Origin: Streptomyces sp. NBC_01231 | GTDB lineage: Bacteria; Actinomycetota; Actinomycetes; Streptomycetales; Streptomycetaceae | Assembly (NCBI GenBank): GCA_035999765.1 | Contig: CP108521.1 | Span: 7,254,001 to 7,318,000, forward strand | Reading direction: 5' to 3' | DNA: 64,000 nt | In this document: positions 31,412-41,144 of the stretch, piece by piece | Position numbering within the stretch: position 1 is the stretch's first letter | Layout of the letters: each line of letters starts with the position of its first letter | Notes under the pieces: model-generated | The model's input: the letters and a program-made list of their open reading frames with translations, nothing else | Told to the model about the DNA's origin: nothing | Database searches by the model: none | Program-made: the position numbers and the translations under genes

Positions 31412-31619
31412 TCCCCCTCGGTTCCCCCACCCCTAGGGTGTCCAGTTGTCCCCGTCCATTCACCCGTCCGGGCAGGCGCTCGGAGTGAAGCGGGGGAGCG
31501 GAAGGGGGCGCGTTCGCCAGGGGATCTGTCCCGCTGATCACCTCACACCTACCGTCGAAAACAGGCACGTGCGTGCGTACGGAAGACACGCACACGCGTA
31601 CGGCGGGGGAGGTTCGACC

Positions 31620-34600
31620 ATGGCGGGACTCAGTCCGGGGGCCGGGGACGCCGACGACACCGCACGGCCGCCTCTGCCCGACGACACCGCCCTCCCGCCC
31701 CGACCGGCGGACGGCTCCCAGGACGCGCGCGGCGGGTGCGACGAGGCGCTCGTGCGCATCCACGACCCCGCCGGGCGCCCTCGGGGCACCGGTTTCCTGG
31801 CCGACCACCACGGCACGGTCGTCACCAGCCACGAGACCGTCGACGGCCTGCCCCGGCTCGCGCTGCACGCCACCGGGGGCCGCAGGTGCGTCGTGACCGC
31901 CGACGCGGTGACCCCGTTGCCCGAGCTGGGCCTGGCCCTCGTACGCACCCAGGGCCTCGGCGTGGCCCCGCTCCCCGTGACCGTGCGGGACCGGATCGAG
32001 ACCGGCGCGTATGTGCGGATCCCGGCCGGGTGCTGGCGCGAGGCGCGGGTGCTCGGAGCGGCCGGTGTGACGTACTCGGCCAAGGACCGCTCGCATCTCC
32101 TCGACGGTGTACTGGAGTTGGCGATCGGCACGGCCGGACGGGACGCGTTGCGGCCCGGCGGCGGGGCCTCCGGCGGCCCGGTGCTCGACGCCGGGACGGG
32201 CGCGGTGATCGGCGTCCTCGGCACGGCCCTGCGCAGCGGCCACCGGGACGCCGGCTTCGCGGTCCCGCTGCGCCCGGCCCCCGACGGTCCCCTGGCCGCC
32301 CTGCTCGCCGAGAACGCGAGCACCGTCCCCGCCTACGGCGCCGACCTCAACCTCGCGGGCGTACTGGAACTGACGGTCACCTCTGCGGCGCAGGACGGGC
32401 CGCAGCGGGTGGCGGAGGCCGTCGAACGGGCCGCCACGGCCGCGGAGTTCGCCGCGTTCGCCCAGGGGTCGGCCACCGTTCTCGGGCTCGTCGGGGATCC
32501 CGGGAGCGGCCGTACGACGGAACTCGCGGCCCTGGCCGACCGGCGCCACCAGTGTGCGGAACCGGCCCCCACACTGTGGCTGCGCGGGGCCGATCTCGAG
32601 GATGGGGACCTCTCGGTCGAGGACGCCGCGCGCCGGGCGCTGACCCGGGCCGCCCGGATCGTCGCGGCATCACGGTCCGCCCTCGCCGCCGACCTCGGTG
32701 ACCTCGCCCCGGACCGTCTCGCCCGTCTCTCGCACACCGCCGGACGGCCCCTCCTGCTCCTTCTCGACGGCCCCGAGGACATGCCGCGGGTCCTGGCCCG
32801 GCGGCTTCCCGAGTGGACCGCCGGCACGGTGACATGGCTGCGGGAGACGGGCGCACGGCTGGTGGTGGCGTGCCGGGGGGAGTACTGGGAGGAAGCGGGG
32901 GCGGGGTTCCCGACGGAGACGCTGTACGACCCCAGGGACGGCATGGGCCGGCGTGGCAGGCGTGGGGACGGTGGGGACCGGGGCGGTGAGGGCGGGACTT
33001 CGCCCAGGGGTGGCATGGGCCGAAGCGGCGACGGGGGCGAGGCCACGCCGCGGCTCCTCCCTCCCGGTGTGCACCTGGGGGACCTGCGCGAGGACGAGGC
33101 CCGCCAAGCACGCGCGCGCTACCGCGTCCCCGACAACGCCCTCGCGGATCCCGACGCCCGCCACCCCTTCACCCTCCGGCTCCTCTCGGAGATCCACGGC
33201 GCCCTACCGGACGCGCCCCAGGCACACCCCCACGTCGACAGGGACGACGTGTTCTCGGCGTACCTCGACCTGATGTGCCTCCGCGTCGCCGTCCGCCTGG
33301 CCGCCGCACGCGGGCTGCGCGGCTCCGCCGTGCGCCGGCTCGCCGCCAAGGTCTCCGGGCAGGTGCACGAGGCCGCCCGCCGCAGCCTCGGCTCCCGCCA
33401 GGGCGAACTGGACCGGGAGTCGTTCGAGGCGGTGTTCCCGTGGGGCCAGGCCCCCGCACGGCTCGGCGGTGGCACCGGCTGGGCGTCCGCCGTCCTCACC
33501 GAGGGCCTCCTCGTCCCCGTCGGCACCGGCTACCGCTTCGCCCACGAGGAACTCGCCGACTGGCTCCAGGGCACGCACCTCGACCTGGACGAGGCCCTGC
33601 GTGCCCTGGTCCACAGCCGCCGCCCCGACCCGCCCGGCACGGCACCCGCAGCGCCCGTACCGCACCACCGCATCGGACCCGTCATCCAGGCCCTGCTGCT
33701 TCTGGCCCGGCAGCACGGCGTCCCCCAACTCTCCCGCCGCCTGGAGGAGTTGACCCACGCGCTCGACGCCGACCCGTTCTCCTGGTGGGCCGCCCGCCTC
33801 CTCACCGAGGTCCTGCGACGCGTCCCGGACGCCACCCCGTACACACCCGTCCTGCGCCTGCTCACCGACCGGATCGTGAGCCGGCAGCAACAGGGACGGC
33901 CGCTGCCCGTGGAACTCGGGCCCGGCTTCTGGATCGCCCTGCCGCTCCCGCAGGACACCCGCCTGGACCTCCTGCGCCGTCTCGTCCTGGCTGACGGCCC
34001 TCCGCGCGCGGGCGGGCCACGATTCCTCGACGCCGTCGCCAGGCTGCTCACCGCGGACCCCACCGTCGTACAGACGCACCTCATCGGCTGGTTCGACGAC
34101 GAACGACCGCTGCCCGCCACCCCGCACGCGACCGTCGCGGAGGCCGCGCAGGCCCTGCTGCACACCCACCGGCACCACGCGCTGGACGACCTCACGGAGC
34201 TGCTCGTGGCCTGCGCGCACGGACGGGCCGACGAACTGCTCGCCGTACTGGCGGAGGACGAGCCGTCGGCGGTCTGCCGGGCCGTCGACCGGTGGGCCCG
34301 CGACGGGTGGCCCGCACGTCGGGTCGCGGCGGTGGCGTACGGGCTGCGGGTCGCTCCGCACGTACGTACCGCCGCCGACCGTGAACTGCTGCGCCACGCC
34401 GCCCTCGCCCTGCTCGCCCGCTCCGACGACCGCACGGCGCACGGCGGTGCGCTGGCCCTGCTGGTCCGGGATCCGCGCACCCGGGCTCACCATCTCCCGC
34501 AGGCGCTCAGGCACTTCGTGGCCGGCGACCCGAACCTCCCGCCGGGCGCCCTCGTCCCCGCCCTCGCGACCCACCCCGAGGCGGTCCTCGACGCCTTCCG

Positions 34601-35216
34601 CGCGCGGCTGGGCCGCCCGGACGCCGGGGAGGTGCTGCGCGCCCTCGCCGACGCCACCACGCCCGCCCTCGCCCGGCGGGTCGCCGCCCTGGCGCGCGAG
34701 GCGGTGGAGCGGCGCCAGGAGACCGCCGTGCACCTGGCCGGGTACGTCGACCGTCGCCTGGACCAAGGGCCCACCGCCCGCGCGGTCCTCCGTCCACTGG
34801 TCGCCGGTCTCCTGGACGGCGGACCGGAGCAGCTGCGGGCGGCGCTCGCCGGCGTACTCGCCGCCTCCGGTACGCCCGACTCCCGGCCCCTTCGCCAGGA
34901 ACTCCTCGAGCTCCTCCTGACCCACGAACACGACCCGTCCGTCCTGCTCGCCGTGGTGCACGCGGCAGCCTCCCGCGACGACGACCCGGCGGTCGCCCGC
35001 GGCCTGGTCCACCGCACCGGTCTCCTCCTGCTCCGCACCCCACAGGGCGCGACCTGCTTCGACCGGAGCCTCGTCGACCTGGGGCGGCAGGTTCCCGGAT
35101 TCGCCGCGCTGCTGGCCGGTTGGCTGACGGACGCGCCGCAGGAGTGGGCGGCGGTGGTGGGGCCCAGCGCCCGCCGGACGATCGAGCACCTGGCGGATGT
35201 GCCCGTGTCGGCGTGA
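31620..35216 (+). CDS. Trypsin-like / P-loop NTPase / helical-repeat protein
   Basis: The ATG at 31620 has GGGGGAGG seven bases upstream; the frame is open earlier but without a ribosome site. The 1198-residue product has three parts. Residues ~45-235 resemble a trypsin-like serine protease: GTGFLADHHGTVVTSHE places a His, and GGGASGGPVL gives GxSGG, but the usual DLALL Asp position reads LGLALVRT. Residues ~270-520 hold an NTPase with Walker A GDPGSGRTTE and a Walker B-like LLLLLDGPED, resembling STAND/NACHT. The rest is Leu/Ala/Arg-rich helical repeats. A Gly/Arg-rich insert lies about 440-478. Conserved between truB and ribF in streptomycetes from memory. Function unknown. Confidence 0.7.
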   Translation: MAGLSPGAGDADDTARPPLPDDTALPPRPADGSQDARGGCDEALVRIHDPAGRPRGTGFLADHHGTVVTSHETVDGLPRLALHATGGRRCVVTADAVTPLPELGLALVRTQGLGVAPLPVTVRDRIETGAYVRIPAGCWREARVLGAAGVTYSAKDRSHLLDGVLELAIGTAGRDALRPGGGASGGPVLDAGTGAVIGVLGTALRSGHRDAGFAVPLRPAPDGPLAALLAENASTVPAYGADLNLAGVLELTVTSAAQDGPQRVAEAVERAATAAEFAAFAQGSATVLGLVGDPGSGRTTELAALADRRHQCAEPAPTLWLRGADLEDGDLSVEDAARRALTRAARIVAASRSALAADLGDLAPDRLARLSHTAGRPLLLLLDGPEDMPRVLARRLPEWTAGTVTWLRETGARLVVACRGEYWEEAGAGFPTETLYDPRDGMGRRGRRGDGGDRGGEGGTSPRGGMGRSGDGGEATPRLLPPGVHLGDLREDEARQARARYRVPDNALADPDARHPFTLRLLSEIHGALPDAPQAHPHVDRDDVFSAYLDLMCLRVAVRLAAARGLRGSAVRRLAAKVSGQVHEAARRSLGSRQGELDRESFEAVFPWGQAPARLGGGTGWASAVLTEGLLVPVGTGYRFAHEELADWLQGTHLDLDEALRALVHSRRPDPPGTAPAAPVPHHRIGPVIQALLLLARQHGVPQLSRRLEELTHALDADPFSWWAARLLTEVLRRVPDATPYTPVLRLLTDRIVSRQQQGRPLPVELGPGFWIALPLPQDTRLDLLRRLVLADGPPRAGGPRFLDAVARLLTADPTVVQTHLIGWFDDERPLPATPHATVAEAAQALLHTHRHHALDDLTELLVACAHGRADELLAVLAEDEPSAVCRAVDRWARDGWPARRVAAVAYGLRVAPHVRTAADRELLRHAALALLARSDDRTAHGGALALLVRDPRTRAHHLPQALRHFVAGDPNLPPGALVPALATHPEAVLDAFRARLGRPDAGEVLRALADATTPALARRVAALAREAVERRQETAVHLAGYVDRRLDQGPTARAVLRPLVAGLLDGGPEQLRAALAGVLAASGTPDSRPLRQELLELLLTHEHDPSVLLAVVHAAASRDDDPAVARGLVHRTGLLLLRTPQGATCFDRSLVDLGRQVPGFAALLAGWLTDAPQEWAAVVGPSARRTIEHLADVPVSA

Positions 35217-35478
35217 CAGGGGTGCGGGCGTTGACGTGAAGGCCGAGTGTGCGTCGACGTGACGGGTTTCGGTGCGCCCGTGTGGCTGGGGTGCGCGCGT
35301 CTGGACGACTCGTGTGGGTGTGCCCGGGGTGGCTGGAGCGCGTGCGCCGGGTCACAGCCCCCGTGCCGATGCCCATGCCGATGCCGGGCCGGGGCGCGCG
35401 GCATGGCACCCTTAGACCTGCGTACGAGGCAGAGCGACGGACACAGGTTCGGCGAGGATGCGACGAGGAGCGGTCACA

Positions 35479-36432
35479 GTGCAGCGCTGGCGTGGCTTGG
35501 AGGACATCCCCCAGGACTGGGGGCGCAGCGTCGTCACCATCGGGTCCTACGACGGAGTTCACCGCGGACACCAGCTGATCATCCGGCATGCTGTGGAACG
35601 CGCCCGTGAGCTGGGCGTTCCCTCCGTCGTCGTCACCTTCGACCCGCACCCCAGCGAGGTCGTCCGCCCGGGCAGCCACCCACCGCTGCTGGCCCCGCAC
35701 CACCGCCGCGCCGAACTCATGGCCGACCTGGGCGTGGACGCCCTTCTGATCCTCCCGTTCACGACGGAGTTCTCGAAGCTCTCGCCCGCCGAGTTCGTCG
35801 TCAAGGTCCTGGTCGACAAGCTGCGCGCGAAGGCGGTCGTCGAGGGCCCCAACTTCCGCTTCGGCCACAAGGCCGCGGGGAACGTCGAGTTCCTCGTCGG
35901 GCAGGGCAAGGTCTATGACTTCGAGGTCGAGATCGTCGATCTGTACGTCCGGGGCGAGGCGGGCGGCGGCGAGCCGTTCTCCTCGACCCTGACCCGGCGC
36001 CTGGTCGCCGAGGGCGACCTCGAGGGCGCCGCCGAGATCCTGGGCCGCCCGCACCGCGTGGAGGGCGTGGTCGTCCGCGGCGCCCAGCGTGGCCGCGAGC
36101 TCGGTTTCCCGACCGCGAACGTCGAGACCCTCCCGCACACCGCGATTCCCGCCGACGGCGTCTACGCGGGCTGGCTGCACGTGAAGGGTGAGGCGATGCC
36201 GGCGGCGATCTCCGTCGGCACGAACCCGCAGTTCGACGGCACCGAGCGCACGGTGGAGGCGTACGCCATCGACCGCGTGGGACTCGAGCTGTACGGGCTG
36301 CACGTCGCCGTCGACTTCCTGGCGTTCGTGCGCGGCCAGGCCAAGTTCGACACGCTGGACGCGTTGCTGGAGCAGATGGCCGAGGACGTCAAGCGCTGCC
36401 GGGAGCTGGTGGCGGGGGCGGCGGCCGAGTAG
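35479..36432 (+). CDS. ribF: Bifunctional riboflavin kinase / FAD synthetase
   Basis: The GTG at 35479 (VQRWRGLEDIPQDWG) has GAGGAG nine bases upstream. The 317-residue enzyme has an N-terminal nucleotidyltransferase (TIGSYDGVHRGHQ near 25, with the GxxDGVHxGH motif) and a C-terminal flavokinase (GRELGFPTANVETL). It makes FMN and then FAD. The upstream gap (35217-35478) holds no gene and has GATGCC repeats near 35370-35395. A long bidirectional terminator follows. Confidence 0.95.
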   Translation: MQRWRGLEDIPQDWGRSVVTIGSYDGVHRGHQLIIRHAVERARELGVPSVVVTFDPHPSEVVRPGSHPPLLAPHHRRAELMADLGVDALLILPFTTEFSKLSPAEFVVKVLVDKLRAKAVVEGPNFRFGHKAAGNVEFLVGQGKVYDFEVEIVDLYVRGEAGGGEPFSSTLTRRLVAEGDLEGAAEILGRPHRVEGVVVRGAQRGRELGFPTANVETLPHTAIPADGVYAGWLHVKGEAMPAAISVGTNPQFDGTERTVEAYAIDRVGLELYGLHVAVDFLAFVRGQAKFDTLDALLEQMAEDVKRCRELVAGAAAE

Positions 36433-36516
36433 GAGGTCTTCGCTTCCCTCTCTGTCTCCGGCTCTGTCTCCGTCCTGATCGCCTTCTCTGGTTCTCCAGT
36501 CCCGTCTCCGTATGAC

Positions 36517-36559
36517 AGCGAAGGGCGGCCGGTGCCTTGGGCACCGGCCGCCCTTCGCT
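36517..36559. terminator. Bidirectional terminator between ribF and the EspI-like gene
   Basis: AGCGAAGGGCGGCCGGTGCC and GGCACCGGCCGCCCTTCGCT form a perfect 20-bp stem with a three-base loop. It ends ribF (+) and the reverse gene at 36573. Confidence 0.93.
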
Positions 36560-36572
36560 CATGCCGTGCGGC

Positions 36573-39500
36573 CTACTGCTGTGGCGGCGGGGGAGGGGGC
36601 GGGGTCTGTCCGTCCGGCTGCGGGTAGCCGTACGCCTGACCGGGCTGTCCCTGCTGCGGGGGGTAGGGCTGGGGACCGGACTGCGGGTACGGATCCCGCT
36701 GGCCGGGCTGCCCGGGGTGCCCGGGGTGGGCCGGTGGCTGTCCCGGGTGACCCGGCTGGCCCGGCTGAGGGTAGGGCTGGCCGGGCGCGAACTGTCCCGG
36801 TCCCGGCTGGCCCGGTTGCCCCGGCTGCGGCTGCTGCGGGTACGGACCCGGCTGGCCGGGGGCCTGTTGTCCCGGAACCGGCTGTCCCGGGTACGGCTGT
36901 CCCTGGCCCTGGTGACCCGGCATCGGCGGCGCGGCCACCGGCGGCGGATTGCCGTCGCTCGTCCACAGACCGTGCGCCTGCTGATGGCGTACCAGGTCCT
37001 CGGCGACCATTGCGGCGAGGTTGAAATACGCCTCCCGCACCTTCGGCCGCATCATGTCGAGGTCGACCTCGGCGCCGGCGGCGAGGTGCTCGTCGAAGGG
37101 CACCACGATCACGCCCCGGCACCGGGTCTCGAAGTGCGCCACGATGTCCTCGACCTTGATCATCTTGCCGGTCTCGCGAACACCGGAGATGACGGTGAGG
37201 GACCGGGAGACCAGGTCGGCGTACCCGTGCGCGGAGAGCCAGTCCAGTGTCGTACTCGCGCTGCTCGCACCGTCCACGGACGGCGTCGAGATGATGATCA
37301 GCTGGTCGGCGAGGTCCAGCACACCGCGCATGGCGCTGTACAGCAGGCCGGTGCCGGAGTCGGTCAGGATGACCGGGTACTGCTTGCCCAGCACGTCGAT
37401 CGCGCGCCGGTAGTCCTCGTCGTTGAACGTGGTCGACACCGCGGGGTCGACGTCGTTGGCGATGATCTCCAGGCCGGAGGGCGACTGGGAGGTGAACCGC
37501 CGGATGTCCATGTACGAGTTGAGGTACGGGATCGCCTGGACGAGGTCGCGGATGGTGGCCCCGGTCTCCCGGCGCACGCGGCGGCCGAGCGTACCGGCGT
37601 CCGGGTTGGCGTCGATCGCGAGGATCTTGTCCTGCCGCTCGGTGGCGAGGGTGGAGCCCAGGGCGGTGGTGGTCGTGGTCTTGCCCACGCCGCCCTTGAG
37701 GCTGATCACGGCGATCCGGTAGCAGGACAGCACCGGGGTGCGGATGAGGTCCAACTTCCGCTGCCGCTCGGCCTCTTCCTTCTTCCCGCCCAGCTTGAAC
37801 CGGCCGCCGCCGGCCGCGGGACGGCTGCTCTTCGCCTTCTGCCTCTTGCTGTTGAGCAGTCGGTCCGAGGACAGCTCCACGGCCGCGGTGTAACCGAGCG
37901 GCGCGGCACCGGAATGGGTCGCCGGCCGCTGGTCGTGCTGCATCGGCTGCGGCCAGGCGGCACCGGTGCGGGGGTCGACGGGCGGCTGGGGCTGCTGACC
38001 TTGCGGCTGCTGCCCGTGGGGGCCGGGCTGGGGCTGCTGTGGCTGACCCGGCTGACCGGGCTGCGCCGCGTTCGGCTGCGGCTGGCCCGACTGGTCCGGC
38101 TGGCCCTGCTGCGCGGGCGGCGGCGGGAAGCCGTATCCGCCTGGCTGGGCAGGGGGGTTGGGCGGGTTCGGCGTGGCCGGGGCGGGCGGTGCAGGGTACT
38201 GAGGGAAGCCGTACCCAGACTGCTGCGGGCCGGGCTGCGGTTGCGCGGGGGGCGGCGGGAAGCCGTAGCCGCCCTGGGGGTTCGGCGCCGGGGCGGGGGG
38301 CGGCGGGAAGCCGTAGCCGCCCTGCGGAGGAGCCGGAGGGGTGGGCTGGGGTGCCGCGGGCGCCGGGGCATTGTCGCTGCCGGGCTGCGGGAAGCCGTAG
38401 CCGGGCGGCGCCTGCGGGGCGGGCTGTGCCGCGGGGGCGTTCCAGGAGGCCGGCGCGGGCTGCGGGGCCTGCGGCTGGAACGGCTGCTGCTGAGGCGTCT
38501 GCTGCTGAGGCGGCGGCGGGAAGCCGTATCCGCCCGGCTGGGCCTGGCCCGGGTCGGGCTGCGGGGCGACCGGAGCCTCCGGCTGGGACTGCGCCGGCCA
38601 CTGCGCCGCAGGAGCAGGTGCCGCGGGCTCGTAGGACGGCGGCAGCGGCGGGACTCCGCTCTGCGGTGCCGGCGGGGGAGTCCAGGCGGCCGGGGCGTCC
38701 GGCTCGGGAGCGGGGAGCCCTACGGGCTGCGCGGAGCTCTGAGCGACCGGGCCCGCGGGCTGCGCGGGGTCCTCAGCGGCCACGCCGGTGCCGGCGGGCG
38801 CCTCGGTGCTCTGGGCACCGTCGTCGTCCGGGGTGCCCTCCGGCGCGGCGTTGTCCGGTGCGGTGGAGCCCGGAGCCCCGGCGGACGAGGCGGCCGAGTC
38901 GGACGTACCGGATGTGTCGCCGGAGGGCTGGGTGCTCTGGGCTCCCTGGGAGGCGTCGGCGCTCTCGGACACCTCCGGTGTGCCCGTGGGGTCCGCGGGG
39001 GACGGCGCGTTCCCGGTGCCGGCGGGGCCCTGTGGGTGGTCGGCGGCGGGTTCCTCCGCGGCAGCCGCGATGTCGCCCACGGGAGCCGCAGTGCCTTCCG
39101 CGCCGGCCTCTCCCGCGACGCGCTCGGAACCGGTCTCTGCCTCACCGGCGCCGGTCTGCGCCGCGGCCCCGCCGTTCGTAGGGAGAGGCATCGGAGCGCC
39201 GGACGAGAACGCGGTCGGCGTCCCCGCGCCGGACTCGGGCTCTTCGGTGGCGGAGTGCGCGCCCGCCGGGTCGGTGCCCGCGGGGTGTCCTCCGGTCTGG
39301 GGGTAGGTCCCGGCAGCGGGCGTGGCGGTGCCGTCGCCCGAAGGGGCGTCGGTGTTCGCCGCGGAATCACGCTCCGCGATCTCACGCTTCAGCGAGGAGG
39401 CCGAGATCCGCATGGTGGCACCGCTGACGAGGTCGCCGTCCTCGGCTTCCTCCTCGGGCGCCACGGGGGCGGGCGTCGGCGTCCAGGCGGGCTGGAAAGC

Positions 39501-39767
39501 GCCGTCGGGAGGCAGGTGCGGTACGGCCACGGGGGGCCCGACCGGCGGGGGAGGCGTGGCGTGACCGGCCGCCGGGGCCGGTGGCGCGGCGGGCGGCGGA
39601 GCCTGGGGAGCCGTGTTCGACGCGCCCGAGGCGTTCTGCGTGTACCAGGCCGGCGGGGCGTAGTCGATCGTGAACTCGCCCGTCATCTCGATGGCGGACT
39701 CCGCGTCGGTCTGGTCGTCGTCGGGTGTGTCCCAGCCCCCGCGGATCCCGTCCCGATCGCTGTTCAC
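36573..39767 (-). CDS. EspI-like proline-rich MinD/ParA ATPase of the ESX locus
   Basis: The 1064-residue protein has about 620 disordered Pro/Ala/Gln/Gly-rich residues, a MinD/ParA-type ATPase (about 685-935) and a Pro/Gly/Gln tail. The Walker A is [12 protein letters not shown] near residue 690, with [14 protein letters not shown] following. Six or more [12 protein letters not shown] repeats lie in the disordered arm. Mycobacterial EspI (Rv3876) has the same plan, which supports the call; EspI is linked to ESX-1 control by ATP. It is the most distal reverse gene after eccE and the unknown 253-residue gene, but a 615-base gap precedes it. Function here is inferred. Confidence 0.78.
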   Translation of the reverse strand: MNSDRDGIRGGWDTPDDDQTDAESAIEMTGEFTIDYAPPAWYTQNASGASNTAPQAPPPAAPPAPAAGHATPPPPVGPPVAVPHLPPDGAFQPAWTPTPAPVAPEEEAEDGDLVSGATMRISASSLKREIAERDSAANTDAPSGDGTATPAAGTYPQTGGHPAGTDPAGAHSATEEPESGAGTPTAFSSGAPMPLPTNGGAAAQTGAGEAETGSERVAGEAGAEGTAAPVGDIAAAAEEPAADHPQGPAGTGNAPSPADPTGTPEVSESADASQGAQSTQPSGDTSGTSDSAASSAGAPGSTAPDNAAPEGTPDDDGAQSTEAPAGTGVAAEDPAQPAGPVAQSSAQPVGLPAPEPDAPAAWTPPPAPQSGVPPLPPSYEPAAPAPAAQWPAQSQPEAPVAPQPDPGQAQPGGYGFPPPPQQQTPQQQPFQPQAPQPAPASWNAPAAQPAPQAPPGYGFPQPGSDNAPAPAAPQPTPPAPPQGGYGFPPPPAPAPNPQGGYGFPPPPAQPQPGPQQSGYGFPQYPAPPAPATPNPPNPPAQPGGYGFPPPPAQQGQPDQSGQPQPNAAQPGQPGQPQQPQPGPHGQQPQGQQPQPPVDPRTGAAWPQPMQHDQRPATHSGAAPLGYTAAVELSSDRLLNSKRQKAKSSRPAAGGGRFKLGGKKEEAERQRKLDLIRTPVLSCYRIAVISLKGGVGKTTTTTALGSTLATERQDKILAIDANPDAGTLGRRVRRETGATIRDLVQAIPYLNSYMDIRRFTSQSPSGLEIIANDVDPAVSTTFNDEDYRRAIDVLGKQYPVILTDSGTGLLYSAMRGVLDLADQLIIISTPSVDGASSASTTLDWLSAHGYADLVSRSLTVISGVRETGKMIKVEDIVAHFETRCRGVIVVPFDEHLAAGAEVDLDMMRPKVREAYFNLAAMVAEDLVRHQQAHGLWTSDGNPPPVAAPPMPGHQGQGQPYPGQPVPGQQAPGQPGPYPQQPQPGQPGQPGPGQFAPGQPYPQPGQPGHPGQPPAHPGHPGQPGQRDPYPQSGPQPYPPQQGQPGQAYGYPQPDGQTPPPPPPPQQ

Positions 39768-39999
39768 AGTTCCTCCTGGTGTGGTCGAGCACCCTCATGC
39801 CGTGCTGGGGCGACCGTTACTGTCGTCCGATTCGCCGGGCCATCCCCCTTCGGGCCCCGGGCCTGTCGTCGCAGAGCCCGCATCGCCCGCTCGCGGGTAC
39901 TCGCGACGTGCTCTGCCCCAGCCTAATCATCAAAACCGCGTGCCCGGCAGGCCCGCCCACCCGGCGGGCTTCCTCAAAGTGCCCCAATGGCTGCGAGAA

Positions 40000-40295
40000 C
40001 CCACCAAGTTGGACATGACAGCCAGGCCGGATGTGTACGCGTGGGACCTGACAGCCCGGTTTGCATCGCACGCTCGGACATCACGGCCCGCATACAAAAG
40101 CGTCCGGCATCCCTCAGACGAGACAGCCCGCATGCCAAAGCGTGGCGCACCCGCAGACAAGACGACCCGCCCGGAAGGACGTGGCGCGCCCTCGGAGATG
40201 CGTGGCGCGCCTCAGACAAGACGACCCGCGAAGGACATGGCGCACCGCTCGGACCTGCCTGGCGCGCCCCTCGGACATGCGCGGCCCGCCCTGAG
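40000..40295. repeat. Degenerate ~39-bp tandem repeat upstream of the EspI-like gene
   Basis: Units built on CTCAGACAAGACGACCCGC plus GTGGCGCGCC recur at about 40044, 40074, 40115, 40153, 40192 and 40213, some shortened to about 21 bases (40192, 40249, 40272). The whole 615-base gap (39768-40382) shows no convincing gene. The repeat lies in the 5' leader of the EspI-like gene. Confidence 0.65.
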
Positions 40296-40382
40296 GAACC
40301 GGGCAGCTCCCATGCCGGGCTTCCTCCGAAGAGCCGCCTCAGTCAGCGCGGCCCGTCCAACCGACGCGGCCACTCGGCCGAT

Positions 40383-41144
40383 TCAGTCCATGCGGCGGGC
40401 CACGCCCAGCAGTCCGGTCTCGGCGTCCGTCGCCTGCGTCAGCACGTACTGCCGGTCCCGCTCCGTGCACCACAGGGTGAGACCGTCCTGCAGGGTGGGC
40501 AACGACTCGATCTCGGGGCGGGGCAGCCCTATCACCCGTCCGATCTCCGCGGCCTCGTCCGGCGACACCCGCTGCACGCCGACCAGACGCGCCTGGCGCA
40601 GCAGGCGCGGCGCGACCGGGCTCAGATACGGAAGCAGCGTGAGCACGGCCTGCCAGGGCGCCGACACCACGCGTCCGCGCGGCGGGCGCATACCGCAGTC
40701 ACGCACCACCAGCACGGGCGTGCCGGCCGACGCACCCTGCGGGGGCACCCGGCCGACCTCGTACACGGCCAGGCCGTTCTGCCCGCCGCCCATGGCGTGC
40801 ACCATCGGCATCCAGGCCTGCGGCCGACCCGTCTCCACGGCCACGCGGGCGCCCGTCGCCGCCGCACGCAGCGCCAGTACCTGGGCCGTCCACAGACCGC
40901 CGATGAGGAGGATGTCGTACGGCGTGGGGCGGTTGACGCCGAGCACCGCGGGCTGGCCCTCGGCGTTCACGCCCGCCACCACACCGTCGTCCCCGAGAGG
41001 CAGGGAGAGTGCGCTCATCTGCTCCACGGGCAGCGTGTGCCGCGGATGCCGGGGGCCGATCAGCCCGAACCCGGTACGCAGCCGCTCCCTGAAAGCGGAC
41101 CCGCCCTCGGACGAGGACGACTGCGTCGACGTCGTCATGGCCAT
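40383..41144 (-). CDS. ESX-locus protein of unknown function
   Basis: The start ATG shares one base with the eccE stop, so the two are coupled (a second ATG two codons later is possible). The 253-residue product has no signal peptide or clear membrane helix. Features include DILLIGGLWTAQVLALRAAATGARV, a Rossmann-like stretch, and WMPMVHAMGGG. I do not recognise a family. Coupling to eccE and position before the EspI-like ATPase suggest a cytoplasmic or peripheral ESX component. Confidence 0.72.
   Translation of the reverse strand: MAMTTSTQSSSSEGGSAFRERLRTGFGLIGPRHPRHTLPVEQMSALSLPLGDDGVVAGVNAEGQPAVLGVNRPTPYDILLIGGLWTAQVLALRAAATGARVAVETGRPQAWMPMVHAMGGGQNGLAVYEVGRVPPQGASAGTPVLVVRDCGMRPPRGRVVSAPWQAVLTLLPYLSPVAPRLLRQARLVGVQRVSPDEAAEIGRVIGLPRPEIESLPTLQDGLTLWCTERDRQYVLTQATDAETGLLGVARRMD

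Noticed and set aside
31446..31619. Longer start for the protease-NTPase gene
   Set aside because: The extra 58 residues are basic and low-complexity with no ribosome site; GGGGGAGG precedes the ATG at 31620.
40000..40300. CRISPR-like array
   Set aside because: The units are degenerate, uneven in spacing and overlap one another; there are no distinct spacers and no cas genes.
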